Origin: Clostridium_AD sp937920395 | GTDB lineage: Bacteria; Bacillota; Clostridia; Clostridiales; Clostridiaceae | Assembly (NCBI GenBank): GCA_052274345.1 | Contig: DAVZGP010000008.1 | Coordinates: 1-64,000 of the forward strand | DNA: 64,000 nt | Direction of reading: 5' to 3' | Shown: positions 18,867 to 27,033 of the stretch, in pieces | Position numbering within the stretch: the first letter of the stretch is position 1 | Layout of the letters: every line of letters starts with the position of its first letter | Made by a program: the position numbers and the translations under genes | Notes under the pieces: generated by a model | Seen by the model: the letters and a program-made list of their open reading frames with translations, nothing else | What the model was told of the DNA's origin: nothing | Databases searched by the model: none

Positions 18867-19170
18867 TCTTTAATGTTCTCCTTTTTAAAAGCTGCTTCAT
18901 AATTTAAGCCTGTAGATATTATGGATTACCCCTCTAATTCTATCATAAATAAAGTATACAATAAATGATAAAATTAATAATTAACTTTTTACAATATTTA
19001 CATTTCCATAATCTATTAGGTTCGATGGACAAGGCCTTAGAATAATATTATAATAGCCCTTATAAGTTAATATTTTAAAACGTAATTCGACATATTGTTC
19101 TCATTTAGCAAGTTAAAATAAAAGAACTATTGGTATAAAAACAAATTTGATATACACGAAAGGATGGTGA
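18867..19170. other. Divergent intergenic region, rnhA and ftsH
   Basis: The gap is AT-rich and must hold promoters for rnhA (minus) and for the ftsH leader peptide (plus). No gene, strong hairpin or riboswitch is visible, and no promoter could be assigned with confidence. Confidence 0.4.
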
Positions 19171-19224
19171 ATGAGGCGGGTTCCAAAAGTAATTGAAAGT
19201 ATAATGGACCCCTTGCTTCGATAA
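19171..19224 (+). CDS. 17-residue leader peptide coupled to ftsH
   Basis: A short frame reads MRRVPKVIESIMDPLLR. It has its own good ribosome site (AAAGGATGG, 5-6 bases before the ATG), and its TAA stop (19222-19224) is one base before the ftsH ATG. ftsH itself has no Shine-Dalgarno sequence, so ribosomes ending this peptide probably restart on ftsH. This is translational coupling, and it may allow regulation through the peptide. The peptide matches no family known to me. Confidence 0.6.
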   Translation: MRRVPKVIESIMDPLLR

Positions 19225-19225
19225 T

Positions 19226-20998
19226 ATGAATAAAATTAAAAATAAGTATATTTTACTTCCTGTTATTACTGCAGTTTTGTCATTAGTATTTCTCATTTTT
19301 GTAAGTAATACCTTTAAAGTATCTTCAAATAAACTATATACTAATTTTCTTAAAGATGTAGCTCATAATACTATTTCCACTGTATACGTAACAACCTCGC
19401 CTAAAATTCAAGTTAAGCTTAAAAATGGAATTATTTACGAAACTGATAATCCAAGAACTAATAATTTCAAAGAAGGATTGTTAAAAGATGGTATAAACGT
19501 TTCCGAGCAAGCTTTAACCAGTCCCGGAGAAATAGCATCAATATCCGGTTTTATAATTTCTCTAATAGTACTTGGTTGCATGTGCTTTAAACCTGCAAAA
19601 AGAAAAACAAAAGGTATGTTCTCTGCAACTAATCTTGATGTTACCGCAGTTTCGGATATTGGTTTTAACTTTGAAAATGTAGCTGGTAATGAAGAGGCTA
19701 AAGATAGTGTACAAGATATAGTTGATTTTCTTAAAAACCCAGAGAAATATTCTGCTTATGGAGCTCGAATGCCAAAAGGCGTAATTTTATACGGAGATCC
19801 AGGTACAGGTAAAACACTTCTTGCAAAAGCAGTAGCAGGCGAGGCAAATGTACCTTTCTATGCAGTATCTGGTTCTGATTTTGTTCAAATATATGTAGGG
19901 GTAGGTGCTGGAAGAATTAGAAGTTTATTTAAAAAAGCAAGAAGTCATGGAAGAGCAGTTATCTTTATTGATGAAATTGATGCTATAGGCAAGAAAAGAG
20001 ATAACGGAACTGGTGGAGGATCGGACGAGAAAGATCAGACACTTAATGCTCTACTAACTGAAATGTCTGGTTTTAATGAGTCAGAAGGCATAATTATAAT
20101 TGCAGCAACTAATCGACTTGATATGCTTGACGCTGCACTACTTCGTCCAGGTCGTTTTGATAGACATATTGAAGTAACACTTCCTGATGTATCTGCAAGA
20201 GAAAAGATTTTGAGACTTCACCTTAAAAACAAACCGATTAAGGATATAGACTACTCTGAATGGGCACATAAAACTACATCTTTTTCAGGTGCAAAGCTAG
20301 AAAATTTAGCTAATGAAGCTGCTATTATTGCTTGTAAAGACAATTCGACATTTATTGAAAACGAACATTTAGATAAAGCTTATTCAATAATGCTTGCTGG
20401 TTATGAAAAAGTTGATAGAGATTATATTAAAGAGGATGATAGAAAAATCACTGCTTTTCACGAAGCTGGACATGCTCTAATTTCACTTAAAATGTTACCA
20501 AATGATAAGGTTTCTAAAGTAACTATAATTCCAACCACCAAAGGTGCAGGGGGTTATACCTTAAGTATTCCAGAAGATAAACTATATCAAAACAAAGACT
20601 ATATAAAGAAAAAAATAATGGTACTCCTGGGTGGCAGAGCTGCTGAAGAGATTATTTTTGGTATAGATCATGTAACCACTGGTGCATATAGCGACCTGCA
20701 AAGAAGTACTGAGCTTATAACAAACATGATAACAGAATATGGAATGGGTGAGTCTTTAGGATTACTTACTATGGCCAAATTAAAAGAATCAGGTTTTACA
20801 AATCAAGACGATGTATTCTCAGAATGTAAAAATTTAATTTCGCAGTTATATGATGAAGTTATAACCATATTAACAAATGAAAAAGAATCTTTAAAAAACA
20901 TTACTAGCTTATTAATAAAAAAAGAAACTATAAATCATGAAGATTTAATTAGTATCATAGGTGATACTGTTAAAATTGAAGATACTATTAAAGATTAA
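19226..20998 (+). CDS. ftsH: ATP-dependent zinc metalloprotease FtsH
   Basis: FtsH is a membrane-anchored hexameric AAA+ protease that degrades misfolded membrane proteins and short-lived regulators. The 590-residue protein has two membrane helices (about 8-29 and 103-122) around a small external domain. It has the AAA+ Walker A GDPGTGKT (190-197), Walker B FIDEID (247-252), an Arg-finger region ALLRPGRFDRH, and the zinc site HEAGH (412-416). It is slightly shorter than the usual 600-650 residues. The pore loop reads FVQIYVG instead of the common FVEMFVG. The gene is far from tilS/hpt, so it may be an extra ftsH copy. Confidence 0.95.
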   Translation: MNKIKNKYILLPVITAVLSLVFLIFVSNTFKVSSNKLYTNFLKDVAHNTISTVYVTTSPKIQVKLKNGIIYETDNPRTNNFKEGLLKDGINVSEQALTSPGEIASISGFIISLIVLGCMCFKPAKRKTKGMFSATNLDVTAVSDIGFNFENVAGNEEAKDSVQDIVDFLKNPEKYSAYGARMPKGVILYGDPGTGKTLLAKAVAGEANVPFYAVSGSDFVQIYVGVGAGRIRSLFKKARSHGRAVIFIDEIDAIGKKRDNGTGGGSDEKDQTLNALLTEMSGFNESEGIIIIAATNRLDMLDAALLRPGRFDRHIEVTLPDVSAREKILRLHLKNKPIKDIDYSEWAHKTTSFSGAKLENLANEAAIIACKDNSTFIENEHLDKAYSIMLAGYEKVDRDYIKEDDRKITAFHEAGHALISLKMLPNDKVSKVTIIPTTKGAGGYTLSIPEDKLYQNKDYIKKKIMVLLGGRAAEEIIFGIDHVTTGAYSDLQRSTELITNMITEYGMGESLGLLTMAKLKESGFTNQDDVFSECKNLISQLYDEVITILTNEKESLKNITSLLIKKETINHEDLISIIGDTVKIEDTIKD

Positions 20999-21016
20999 AG
21001 CATCCATATAATAACA

Positions 21017-21083
21017 TAAATCATCTTCTGGATCGCTGCACAGATCTATTAGAGACTCGCTAAGAGCTTCAGAAGGAGATTTA
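21017..21083. repeat. Imperfect inverted repeat downstream of ftsH
   Basis: TAAATCATCTTCTG (21017-21030) pairs at 12 of 14 positions with CAGAAGGAGATTTA (21070-21083). The right arm resembles the 24-base motif at 895-918 and 26909-26932, so it may be a diverged member of that small family. Confidence 0.4.
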
Positions 21084-21105
21084 CCTCTTTGTATATCTCT
21101 GGGTC

Positions 21106-21128
21106 GCTAACAATTATTAATTGTTAGC
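21106..21128. terminator. Hairpin downstream of ftsH
   Basis: GCTAACAAT and its exact complement flank a 5-base loop, giving a perfect 9-bp stem. It lies about 110 bases past the ftsH stop. There is no clear T-run, so termination is possible but unproven. Confidence 0.45.
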
Positions 21129-21162
21129 CCCCTCATATATAAGAAAACTGCAATAATACTGG

Positions 21163-21397
21163 TATGAATTTTTCCGGAAGTGACTCTAAATAAGAAGGAC
21201 AGAAACAATTGAAATTCCATTTAAAATTCTTCTTTTGCAAATATAAAATTCTCGTGAGACTGCTATAGGCAGTCTAGCGAACCAGCTGTAAGCTGAATGA
21301 GAGCGTTAGAGAATTTTATATCTGCAAAAGATTAGAATTTCTTAATGGAATTTCATGTTTCAACCTCTTATTTAGAGTCACGCAGGAGAAATTCATA
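21163..21397. repeat. Structured mobile-type repeat, copy 2 (235 bp)
   Basis: This is the second copy of the element at 12368-12600, in the same orientation. The terminal inverted repeat is TATGAATTTTTCC against its near complement. The outer stem includes GTGACTCTAAATAAGA (left) with its complement (right); copy 1 has different bases there but still pairs. Inner hairpins are AGACTGC with GCAGTCT (21257-21275) and CAGCT with AGCTG (21283-21295). TAGCGAACC and GTTAGAGAATTTTATAT are conserved. It lies between convergent ftsH and the rhomboid gene and contains no ORF. Confidence 0.8.
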
Positions 21398-21440
21398 GGA
21401 TGCCTTTTTTATTTGCAATGTCTGAGTGATAACACTGTTG

Positions 21441-22442
21441 TTACTCTTTAGTTCTATAATTAACTAGAAATGCTACAAGCATGCCTCCAAAAAGTCCACC
21501 TAAGTGAGCAAAATTATCAATACCTGGCATCGTAGCCCCTATAAATATATTTATAAAGATAACAGATAAAATGCTTTTTATAAACGCACTTCCAGTCTTT
21601 CCTTTAGATGTAATCGCAAAAATAAGCACCGCTCCGAGTAATCCAAAAATTGCACCAGAAGCACCAATTGAAATACTTGTTGAAAATACATAACTAAATA
21701 AAGATGCGCATATCCCAGAAATAAAATAAATAGCTAAATATTTTATTTTTCCATAAACACTTTCAACCATGGGTCCTATAGCATAAAGCGAATACATATT
21801 AACCGCTACATGCACAATCCCTCCATGTAAAAACATACAAGTCACAAGCCTATAATACTGACCTTGATTTATTAAATCATTAACCTTAGCACCAAGTAAA
21901 ACTAGAACATTAGTATCGCTATTTAAAATACTACCATTTGATATAACACTCAGGTATGCTGTAATACCATACATTATAATATTTATAGCTATAATTATTA
22001 TGGTAATCCAAGGTTTATCTTGTACATTCATTTTTTTAGACCTGCTACTTAAATTGTTATTATTCATAATTGAAACTAAGTCATTCACTACCTCTAACTT
22101 TACATTTTGAGAATAATTAACTCTTTTTTCTGATACATTAACCCTTATTAATGGTTTTTGCAATAAATTATTTGTAGAAAGGACTTTACCAGATTCATCG
22201 CTACTTAATTCTCCCTCAGACAACAATATATATATATTGTTTTTATCTGCTGGAATATCATACTCTATTAATTGATTTATGCTTTTAGGAGTAATAAATA
22301 TTATTCGGTAATCTCTACCACTTATATTCTTACTCACTGTCCATAGCTCTGAACTATTATTTTTACTTTTTATATCTTCTAATAAATATCCTAGATTCTG
22401 AGTCAGACCATTTATAATGATTTTTATATTTTTTTCTAACAT
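21441..22442 (-). CDS. Rhomboid-family intramembrane serine protease
   Basis: The 333-residue protein has a soluble N-terminal domain of about 140 residues that is not recognised, followed by six or seven membrane helices. The rhomboid active site is complete: Asn215 (HVAVNMYSLY), the nucleophile Ser262 in GASGA, and His313 in FAHLGG. Rhomboids cleave membrane proteins within the bilayer; the substrates here are unknown. TAGGAGA lies 7-8 bases before the ATG. The HD-GYP gene ends 27 bases upstream on the same strand, so they may share a transcript. Confidence 0.92.
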   Translation of the reverse strand: MLEKNIKIIINGLTQNLGYLLEDIKSKNNSSELWTVSKNISGRDYRIIFITPKSINQLIEYDIPADKNNIYILLSEGELSSDESGKVLSTNNLLQKPLIRVNVSEKRVNYSQNVKLEVVNDLVSIMNNNNLSSRSKKMNVQDKPWITIIIIAINIIMYGITAYLSVISNGSILNSDTNVLVLLGAKVNDLINQGQYYRLVTCMFLHGGIVHVAVNMYSLYAIGPMVESVYGKIKYLAIYFISGICASLFSYVFSTSISIGASGAIFGLLGAVLIFAITSKGKTGSAFIKSILSVIFINIFIGATMPGIDNFAHLGGLFGGMLVAFLVNYRTKE

Positions 22443-22469
22443 ATTATTCTCCTAATCAAATAGATATTT

Positions 22470-23528
22470 TCACATTATTGATTCCACTATAACATTATGA
22501 TGTTTAAGCAAATCTATTTCATAAAACTTAATAGGCAGCCGTGTCTCACTCTCATATAACACTCTTATTATAGGCCTATCCGGAAAGTTTCTATTTTGTT
22601 TAATAACATATCCTTCAACACCATTTGATAATTTCAAACAAACTCCTAATGGAAACACTGAAAATGTCTTTTTAAAATCTTTTACCACTTCCTCATCAAA
22701 TGCATTTCCAGCACCTGCGAGTATCAACTCATAAGCATCACTAGGATTAAATTTTTTTCTATAACATCTATCGTTACTTACAGAATCATAAACATCACAA
22801 ATACCAATTATCTTTGCAAATTTAGAAATTTGATTTTTAGTAAGACCATAAGGATACCCATTACCATCAACCCTCTCATGGTGATGTTCAACTGCTTTTA
22901 ACACCCTATTTGACATATTAAAATTTTTCTCTAAAATTTGTTTTCCATATATAGGATGGTTTTTTATTTCTTCAAATTCTTCACTTGTTAGTTTACCAGG
23001 TTTCGTTATAATGTTTTTGTTTATTTTAGTCTTGCCAATATCATGCAGTATTGCACCAATGCTTAACTCTTTTAATTCGCTTTCCGTAAGCTTCATTGAA
23101 ATACCAAGAAAAATAGCCATAATTCCAGTATCAATAGAATGAAGATAAGTATAGTTATCAAAGGTTTGAATATCATACAAACTCTTATTAACATCACCCA
23201 TCTCAATAATATAATTAACTAAGTCTTCCACAACCGATAATGAGTTTTTAGTCCCTAATGCATCTCCATCAGTTACATTTTTCATTATGGTAGACATATT
23301 TTTCATGGTTAATTCTTTTAACCTACTTAATCTCTCATCTTCTATTGATACTTCTTCTAATCTTGAATCTTCTACATAAATATAAAAAACGCCTAACTCT
23401 CTAAGTTTAAAAATATATTTCTTTGTCAATTTAACTCCAGATCTTAAAAGCACACTGCCATCATTGGTTACTATGTTTTTACCTAATATTTCGTTTACCT
23501 CTACCCTATTAATAAACTCAAGTCTCAT
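22470..23528 (-). CDS. HD-GYP domain phosphodiesterase, probable c-di-GMP hydrolase
   Basis: The 352-residue protein has an N-terminal region of about 120 residues followed by an HD-GYP domain. The motifs are GAILHDIGKTK (the HD pair), HPIYG, EHHHERVDGNGYPYG (the GYP signature) and DVYDSVSNDRCYR. HD-GYP enzymes hydrolyse cyclic di-GMP. A C-terminal ~60-residue part resembles the extension of such proteins that ends in a beta-rich tail. It has no receiver domain or membrane helix. The ATG at 23528 was chosen because GAGGTG lies 6 bases before it. A perfect hairpin lies directly upstream. Confidence 0.88.
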   Translation of the reverse strand: MRLEFINRVEVNEILGKNIVTNDGSVLLRSGVKLTKKYIFKLRELGVFYIYVEDSRLEEVSIEDERLSRLKELTMKNMSTIMKNVTDGDALGTKNSLSVVEDLVNYIIEMGDVNKSLYDIQTFDNYTYLHSIDTGIMAIFLGISMKLTESELKELSIGAILHDIGKTKINKNIITKPGKLTSEEFEEIKNHPIYGKQILEKNFNMSNRVLKAVEHHHERVDGNGYPYGLTKNQISKFAKIIGICDVYDSVSNDRCYRKKFNPSDAYELILAGAGNAFDEEVVKDFKKTFSVFPLGVCLKLSNGVEGYVIKQNRNFPDRPIIRVLYESETRLPIKFYEIDLLKHHNVIVESIM

Positions 23529-23546
23529 GTTCACCTCTAATTATCT

Positions 23547-23581
23547 TTAATTAATCATCTCCAAAGAAGATGATTAATTAA
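23547..23581. promoter_or_regulatory. Perfect 14-bp hairpin ahead of the HD-GYP gene
   Basis: TTAATTAATCATCT (23547-23560) and its exact complement (23568-23581) flank a 7-base loop. It ends about 10 bases before the ribosome site of the HD-GYP gene. It may be a leader structure, an operator, or a terminator for the upstream pepD-fur operon, although a U-run is lacking. Confidence 0.5.
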
Positions 23582-23637
23582 GTTTTCAGCTTAAGTATCT
23601 AAGTTATTCTGGCGAGTCATTTCTTGCGTAGATGACT

Positions 23638-24036
23638 CTATTTGTATTCTTCTTCTTTTCCTTTGATTTTTATAAAAACTTCCTTAAATTCTTGTTTTAT
23701 TAACTCGCATACTTCAATTAATGATTCACGTACAACCATGTGCTCGTCAGAATATTTGAACTTAACTAGCCATGTTGGATTATACTCGTCATCAATAGGC
23801 TCAATAATATATCCTTTAGCTCTAAATACATCTTCGTTAAAATAATCATATATTGCTGAGAATTGCCATTCTTCCACATCCACATGTGTATCAAAAGTTA
23901 AATTAATTAAATCTCCAAAGTAGTTTAATTTTGTTACATACTCCGCACCCTGGGATGTTTCATAACTCCCAATCTCACGAACAAATTTCTTAGTTTCTTT
24001 ATCCACTTCCATTAATACCAATGAAGAAAATTGCAT
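23638..24036 (-). CDS. DUF6762-like conserved protein
   Basis: The 132-residue acidic soluble protein resembles a conserved clostridial family of unknown function (I believe DUF6762). It has no membrane helix or signal peptide and no catalytic motif that I recognise. It starts MQFSSLVLMEVDKETKKFVR. The ATG at 24036 follows GAGGGTGGG at a good distance. It is the last gene of a compact run, pepD-fur-this gene, with gaps of 15-18 bases, so it is probably under the same control. The stop overlaps the base of a small hairpin (23614-23638). Confidence 0.65.
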   Translation of the reverse strand: MQFSSLVLMEVDKETKKFVREIGSYETSQGAEYVTKLNYFGDLINLTFDTHVDVEEWQFSAIYDYFNEDVFRAKGYIIEPIDDEYNPTWLVKFKYSDEHMVVRESLIEVCELIKQEFKEVFIKIKGKEEEYK

Positions 24037-24051
24037 AAAACCCACCCTCTC

Positions 24052-24459
24052 TTATTTTTTGCAGTCCTTACAAATACCTTTTAAATAAACATGACTTTCT
24101 GTAAGTGTTATTCCTGTCTTAGCCTTTATTTGCTCTTCTATTTGAGGTATAGGACAATCTATAACCATTTTTTTATGACATAAATCACACTCAATTATAT
24201 GTTTATGTGAATTATTATTTATAATATAGTTATACATATTGTTTCCCAAATCAAATTTATTAACAATCTTTTTACTCTCTAGCAAATCTAAGGTTCTATA
24301 AACCGTTGATAAATCTATTTTAATATCTTCTTTTTTTAGTAACTCATAAATAAGATTTGCGTTTATAGCATCACTACTAAAGAGTATTATTTCAAGTATA
24401 CTTTTTCTTGCTTTAGTAACCCTAATATTATTATCTTTTAAGTATGAAATAACATTCAT
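24052..24459 (-). CDS. Fur-family metal or peroxide regulator
   Basis: The 135-residue protein has the Fur winged-helix DNA-binding domain (about 1-80, including DLSTVYRTLDLLESKKIV) and the C-terminal dimer/metal domain with two CxxC pairs (CDLCHKK and CKDC) that form the structural zinc site, plus HKHIIECD. It could be Fur, Zur or PerR; the sequence alone does not separate them. AAGGTG lies 9 bases before the ATG. It is placed between pepD and a DUF6762-like gene in one operon. The Zn/Mn transporter at 49496 is a plausible but unproven target. Confidence 0.9.
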   Translation of the reverse strand: MNVISYLKDNNIRVTKARKSILEIILFSSDAINANLIYELLKKEDIKIDLSTVYRTLDLLESKKIVNKFDLGNNMYNYIINNNSHKHIIECDLCHKKMVIDCPIPQIEEQIKAKTGITLTESHVYLKGICKDCKK

Positions 24460-24477
24460 CTACATCACCTTACTACA

Positions 24478-25938
24478 TTATTTTATTTCTTTTAATACTG
24501 CTAACAAGTAATTCCACATTCTATCTGTTGATGAGATACTTAGGTGTTCCTTGGAAGTGTGCACATCATACATATTAGGTCCAAAAGATATTTGATCAAT
24601 ATTACCATCAAACTTTTTACTGAATAATCCACACTCTAGCCCTGCATGTATAGCTGCTATTTCTGGATTTTTACCAAATAAATCCTTATAAACATTTTCA
24701 AATACCGTTTTTATTTTAGAATTAGTATCATATTGCCACTCTGGATAATCAGATTTAAATTCTATAGTTGCTCCCACCATTTCTGCAAGCACTATGGTTT
24801 CATCACATATTAATTTCTTTAAAGATGGAACCGAGCTTCTTATTGCAGAATCAAATACTATATAATTATCCTCGGTTGTAAGTACTCCTATATTTGTTGA
24901 ACTTTGTACTAAACCTTTTATATCCTGGCTCATGCTTTTAACTCCATTGGGAATTAAGAAAAGTACTTGAAGTGCTTTTGTAGCAGTCTCCTCGGAAAAT
25001 ATTTTACGTGAATTATTTTCTAATATCTCAATAGATAAATTAACATCTGGATCAATAGTATTTAATTCATTTTTAAATATAGAATTCCACAAAGCTAATT
25101 TCTCTTTAACTATTGTTTGGTCATCTTCTCTAAATAATATAACAGCATCAGCACTTCTTGGGATCGCGTTATTTTTAGCTCCTCCACTAATAGAATTTAT
25201 TTTAAAATCTATAGCTGATTTTAAATTTATTAAAAACCGTCCCATGATTTTGTTAGCGTTGCCTCTTTCTTTATCTATTTCCATTCCAGAGTGACCGCCT
25301 TTTAAATCTCTTAACTTTATAAGACAAGTTACAAAACTTTTATCAGACTCTTCCCAAATTATAGGAAGTTTTATTTTTTCTCTTACTCCGCCGGCGCAAC
25401 TTACTAAAAGTTTTCCTTCTTCTTCTGAATCTATATTAATAAGTACTCTTCCTTCTAAATCCTTAGGGTCTAACGCTTCTGCTCCAACCATACCTACTTC
25501 TTCACCAGTTGTTACTAATAGCTCAATTGGTGGATGAGGTATATCTGTAGAATCAAGCACTGCAAGACTCATTGCTACCGCAATACCATCATCAGCTCCT
25601 AGTGTAGTACCATTTGCGTGTAAATTATCACCTTCTACAATAAACTCGATAGGATCCTTTAAAAAATCATGTTTTGAATGGAGCTCTTTTTCACATACCA
25701 TATCCATATGACCTTGAATTATTATCTTTGGAGCATTTTCGTACCCTTTGGTTCCCGGTTTCTTAATTATTATATTTAATGAAGCATCCTGAGTAACTTT
25801 CAAATTGTGTTCTTTTGCAAAGTTTACTAAAAAGTCACTTACTCCTTTTTCATTTCCAGAACCTCTTGGAACCTGGTTCATCTCCTTGAAATATTTAAAT
25901 GCTTTAAATGAATTTAAATCTTTTAATTTTTCTAACAT
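24478..25938 (-). CDS. pepD: Aminoacyl-histidine dipeptidase (Xaa-His dipeptidase)
   Basis: This M20-family zinc peptidase splits dipeptides and similar small peptides in the cytoplasm. The 486-residue protein has the metal-site motifs QGHMDMVCEK, GADDGIAVAMSLAVLD and TTGEEVGMVGAE in order, and the expected lid domain in the middle. Length fits PepD. The ATG at 25938 was chosen since AAAGGATG sits 8 bases before it; an ATG three codons earlier overlaps that site. It leads the pepD-fur-DUF6762 run. A MITE-like element lies 60 bases upstream. Confidence 0.93.
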   Translation of the reverse strand: MLEKLKDLNSFKAFKYFKEMNQVPRGSGNEKGVSDFLVNFAKEHNLKVTQDASLNIIIKKPGTKGYENAPKIIIQGHMDMVCEKELHSKHDFLKDPIEFIVEGDNLHANGTTLGADDGIAVAMSLAVLDSTDIPHPPIELLVTTGEEVGMVGAEALDPKDLEGRVLINIDSEEEGKLLVSCAGGVREKIKLPIIWEESDKSFVTCLIKLRDLKGGHSGMEIDKERGNANKIMGRFLINLKSAIDFKINSISGGAKNNAIPRSADAVILFREDDQTIVKEKLALWNSIFKNELNTIDPDVNLSIEILENNSRKIFSEETATKALQVLFLIPNGVKSMSQDIKGLVQSSTNIGVLTTEDNYIVFDSAIRSSVPSLKKLICDETIVLAEMVGATIEFKSDYPEWQYDTNSKIKTVFENVYKDLFGKNPEIAAIHAGLECGLFSKKFDGNIDQISFGPNMYDVHTSKEHLSISSTDRMWNYLLAVLKEIK

Positions 25939-25998
25939 ATTTATCATCCTTTCTTCTTAATACCCTCCTGGGGAGCGCATCTCTTTCAGAGCTGAATG

Positions 25999-26106
25999 TT
26001 AATAACTCCATAGAAGGAATTTATATTTTTACTTAAATTTTATTTTACTAATGCAATTAATTTCCTCTTATATAACGATGAACCATTCATTCTGAAATGT
26101 CATTAA
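25999..26106. repeat. MITE-like element, copy A (108 bp)
   Basis: It starts TTAATAACTCCATAGAAGGA and ends CATTCTGAAATGTCATTAA. It aligns along its whole length with the element at 51887-51994, sharing the AAATTTTATTTTACTA block, CTTATATAA and the right end. It has no coding capacity. Its right end overlaps the last codon of mntP, so the element supplies the mntP stop. Confidence 0.65.
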
Positions 26107-26645
26107 AAAAACATCATTTTCAGTCCAAAAAACACCAAGATTATTCCTCCAATATAGTCTGCATATTTCCCTATAATATCAATCTTTTTTAGATATTTAG
26201 AAACTATAAAGGCCAATATTACCATTATAAAAGTCACTGCTCCAATGATTAATGTATCTTCTAATAATATAACCTTTGTTATATTATTTAATACTGTAAA
26301 TCCTATCACCATGGCATCTATACTTACAGATATGCCTAAAATAAAATACATCTTAGGTTTAAGTAGTGGACATTTACCTTGATTAGTAATTCCTTCTTTA
26401 ATCATAATAACTCCAACTAAGGCTATAATTATACCGCCAATTATAGTTGGCATTGCAGCTACGTATGTATTAAAAAGGAACCCTGCATACGCTCCAATAT
26501 ACGATAATAAAAATTGGAATACCGCAAAAGAAATCGTAAAGCCTACCTTATTTGAAAATTTAGTTTGATTGTTTAAGCCTATACATAAAGCTACTCCAAA
26601 TGCATCTAAAGATAGCGCTAAAGCAATCATAAATAATGAGTACAT
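26103..26645 (-). CDS. mntP: MntP-family manganese efflux pump
   Basis: MntP exports manganese. The 180-residue protein has six membrane helices in two repeated halves, with the family's acidic motif ALSLDAFGVAL in helix 1 and the matching SVSIDAMVIGF in helix 4. The Asp of each is thought to bind metal. The start at 26645 follows a G-rich site; a GTG at 26660 lies inside that site. The TAA stop comes from the end of MITE copy A, so the last residue or two may have been changed by insertion. No yybP-ykoY manganese riboswitch was seen upstream. Confidence 0.9.
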   Translation of the reverse strand: MYSLFMIALALSLDAFGVALCIGLNNQTKFSNKVGFTISFAVFQFLLSYIGAYAGFLFNTYVAAMPTIIGGIIIALVGVIMIKEGITNQGKCPLLKPKMYFILGISVSIDAMVIGFTVLNNITKVILLEDTLIIGAVTFIMVILAFIVSKYLKKIDIIGKYADYIGGIILVFFGLKMMFF

Positions 26646-26796
26646 ATCCAGCTTTCCCACCCCCTTCGGTAATGATTTAATATACTCTTAATATACTCTT
26701 AATTTACGATTTTATATCATTATATTTTCATTAATTTCTGTGTATAACTTTCCATATACCATTATCAATTATTCAGGCTTTCTTGTCAACTAAGAT

Positions 26797-26903
26797 TTAA
26801 CGACATTTAAAAATATTAGTCGCCCATTTCTATAAATTGGAGTTATATACCCTAGTAAATATTAACTTCAGTGAAAATATAACTCTCCTTTTGAAATCGT
26901 TAA
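26797..26903. repeat. MITE-like element, copy B (107 bp)
   Basis: It has inverted ends TTAACGACATTT and AAATCGTTAA. Its interior matches the reverse complement of copy C (CCCATTTCTATAAATTGGAG, a CTAGTAAA block, and TAACTT). It therefore lies in the opposite orientation to copies A and C. It sits in the divergent gap between mntP and corA. Confidence 0.7.
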
Positions 26904-26908
26904 TATTA

Positions 26909-26932
26909 CAGCTCCAAAGGAGATGATTTAAC
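26909..26932 (+). repeat. 24-base motif shared with 895-918
   Basis: The sequence begins CAGCTCCAAAGGAGATGA and differs from the copy at 895-918 at one base. It contains the small palindrome CTCC-AAA-GGAG. Both copies lie in gaps upstream of plus-strand genes, but far enough from the starts not to be ribosome sites. Confidence 0.5.
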
Positions 26933-26973
26933 ACTATAATATGCATTTGAAAAGTTATTTAACTAATTGTTGC

Positions 26974-27003
26974 TTGTATATATTTACTTTTATAGACTAT
27001 AAT
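26974..27003 (+). promoter_or_regulatory. Probable sigma-A promoter of corA
   Basis: TTGTAT (26974-26979) and TATAAT (26998-27003) are 18 bases apart. Transcription would begin near 27010, leaving a leader of about 25 bases with the AGGAGGTG ribosome site. There is no room for an M-box riboswitch. Confidence 0.55.
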
Positions 27004-27033
27004 ATAAAGGTATTTACACTAGGAGGTGTTGTA

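Noticed and set aside
26646..26796. Manganese (yybP-ykoY) riboswitch before mntP
   Set aside because: The conserved aptamer sequences are absent in the leader region.
27004..27033. M-box magnesium riboswitch before corA
   Set aside because: The promoter leaves a leader of only about 25 bases, too short for the aptamer.
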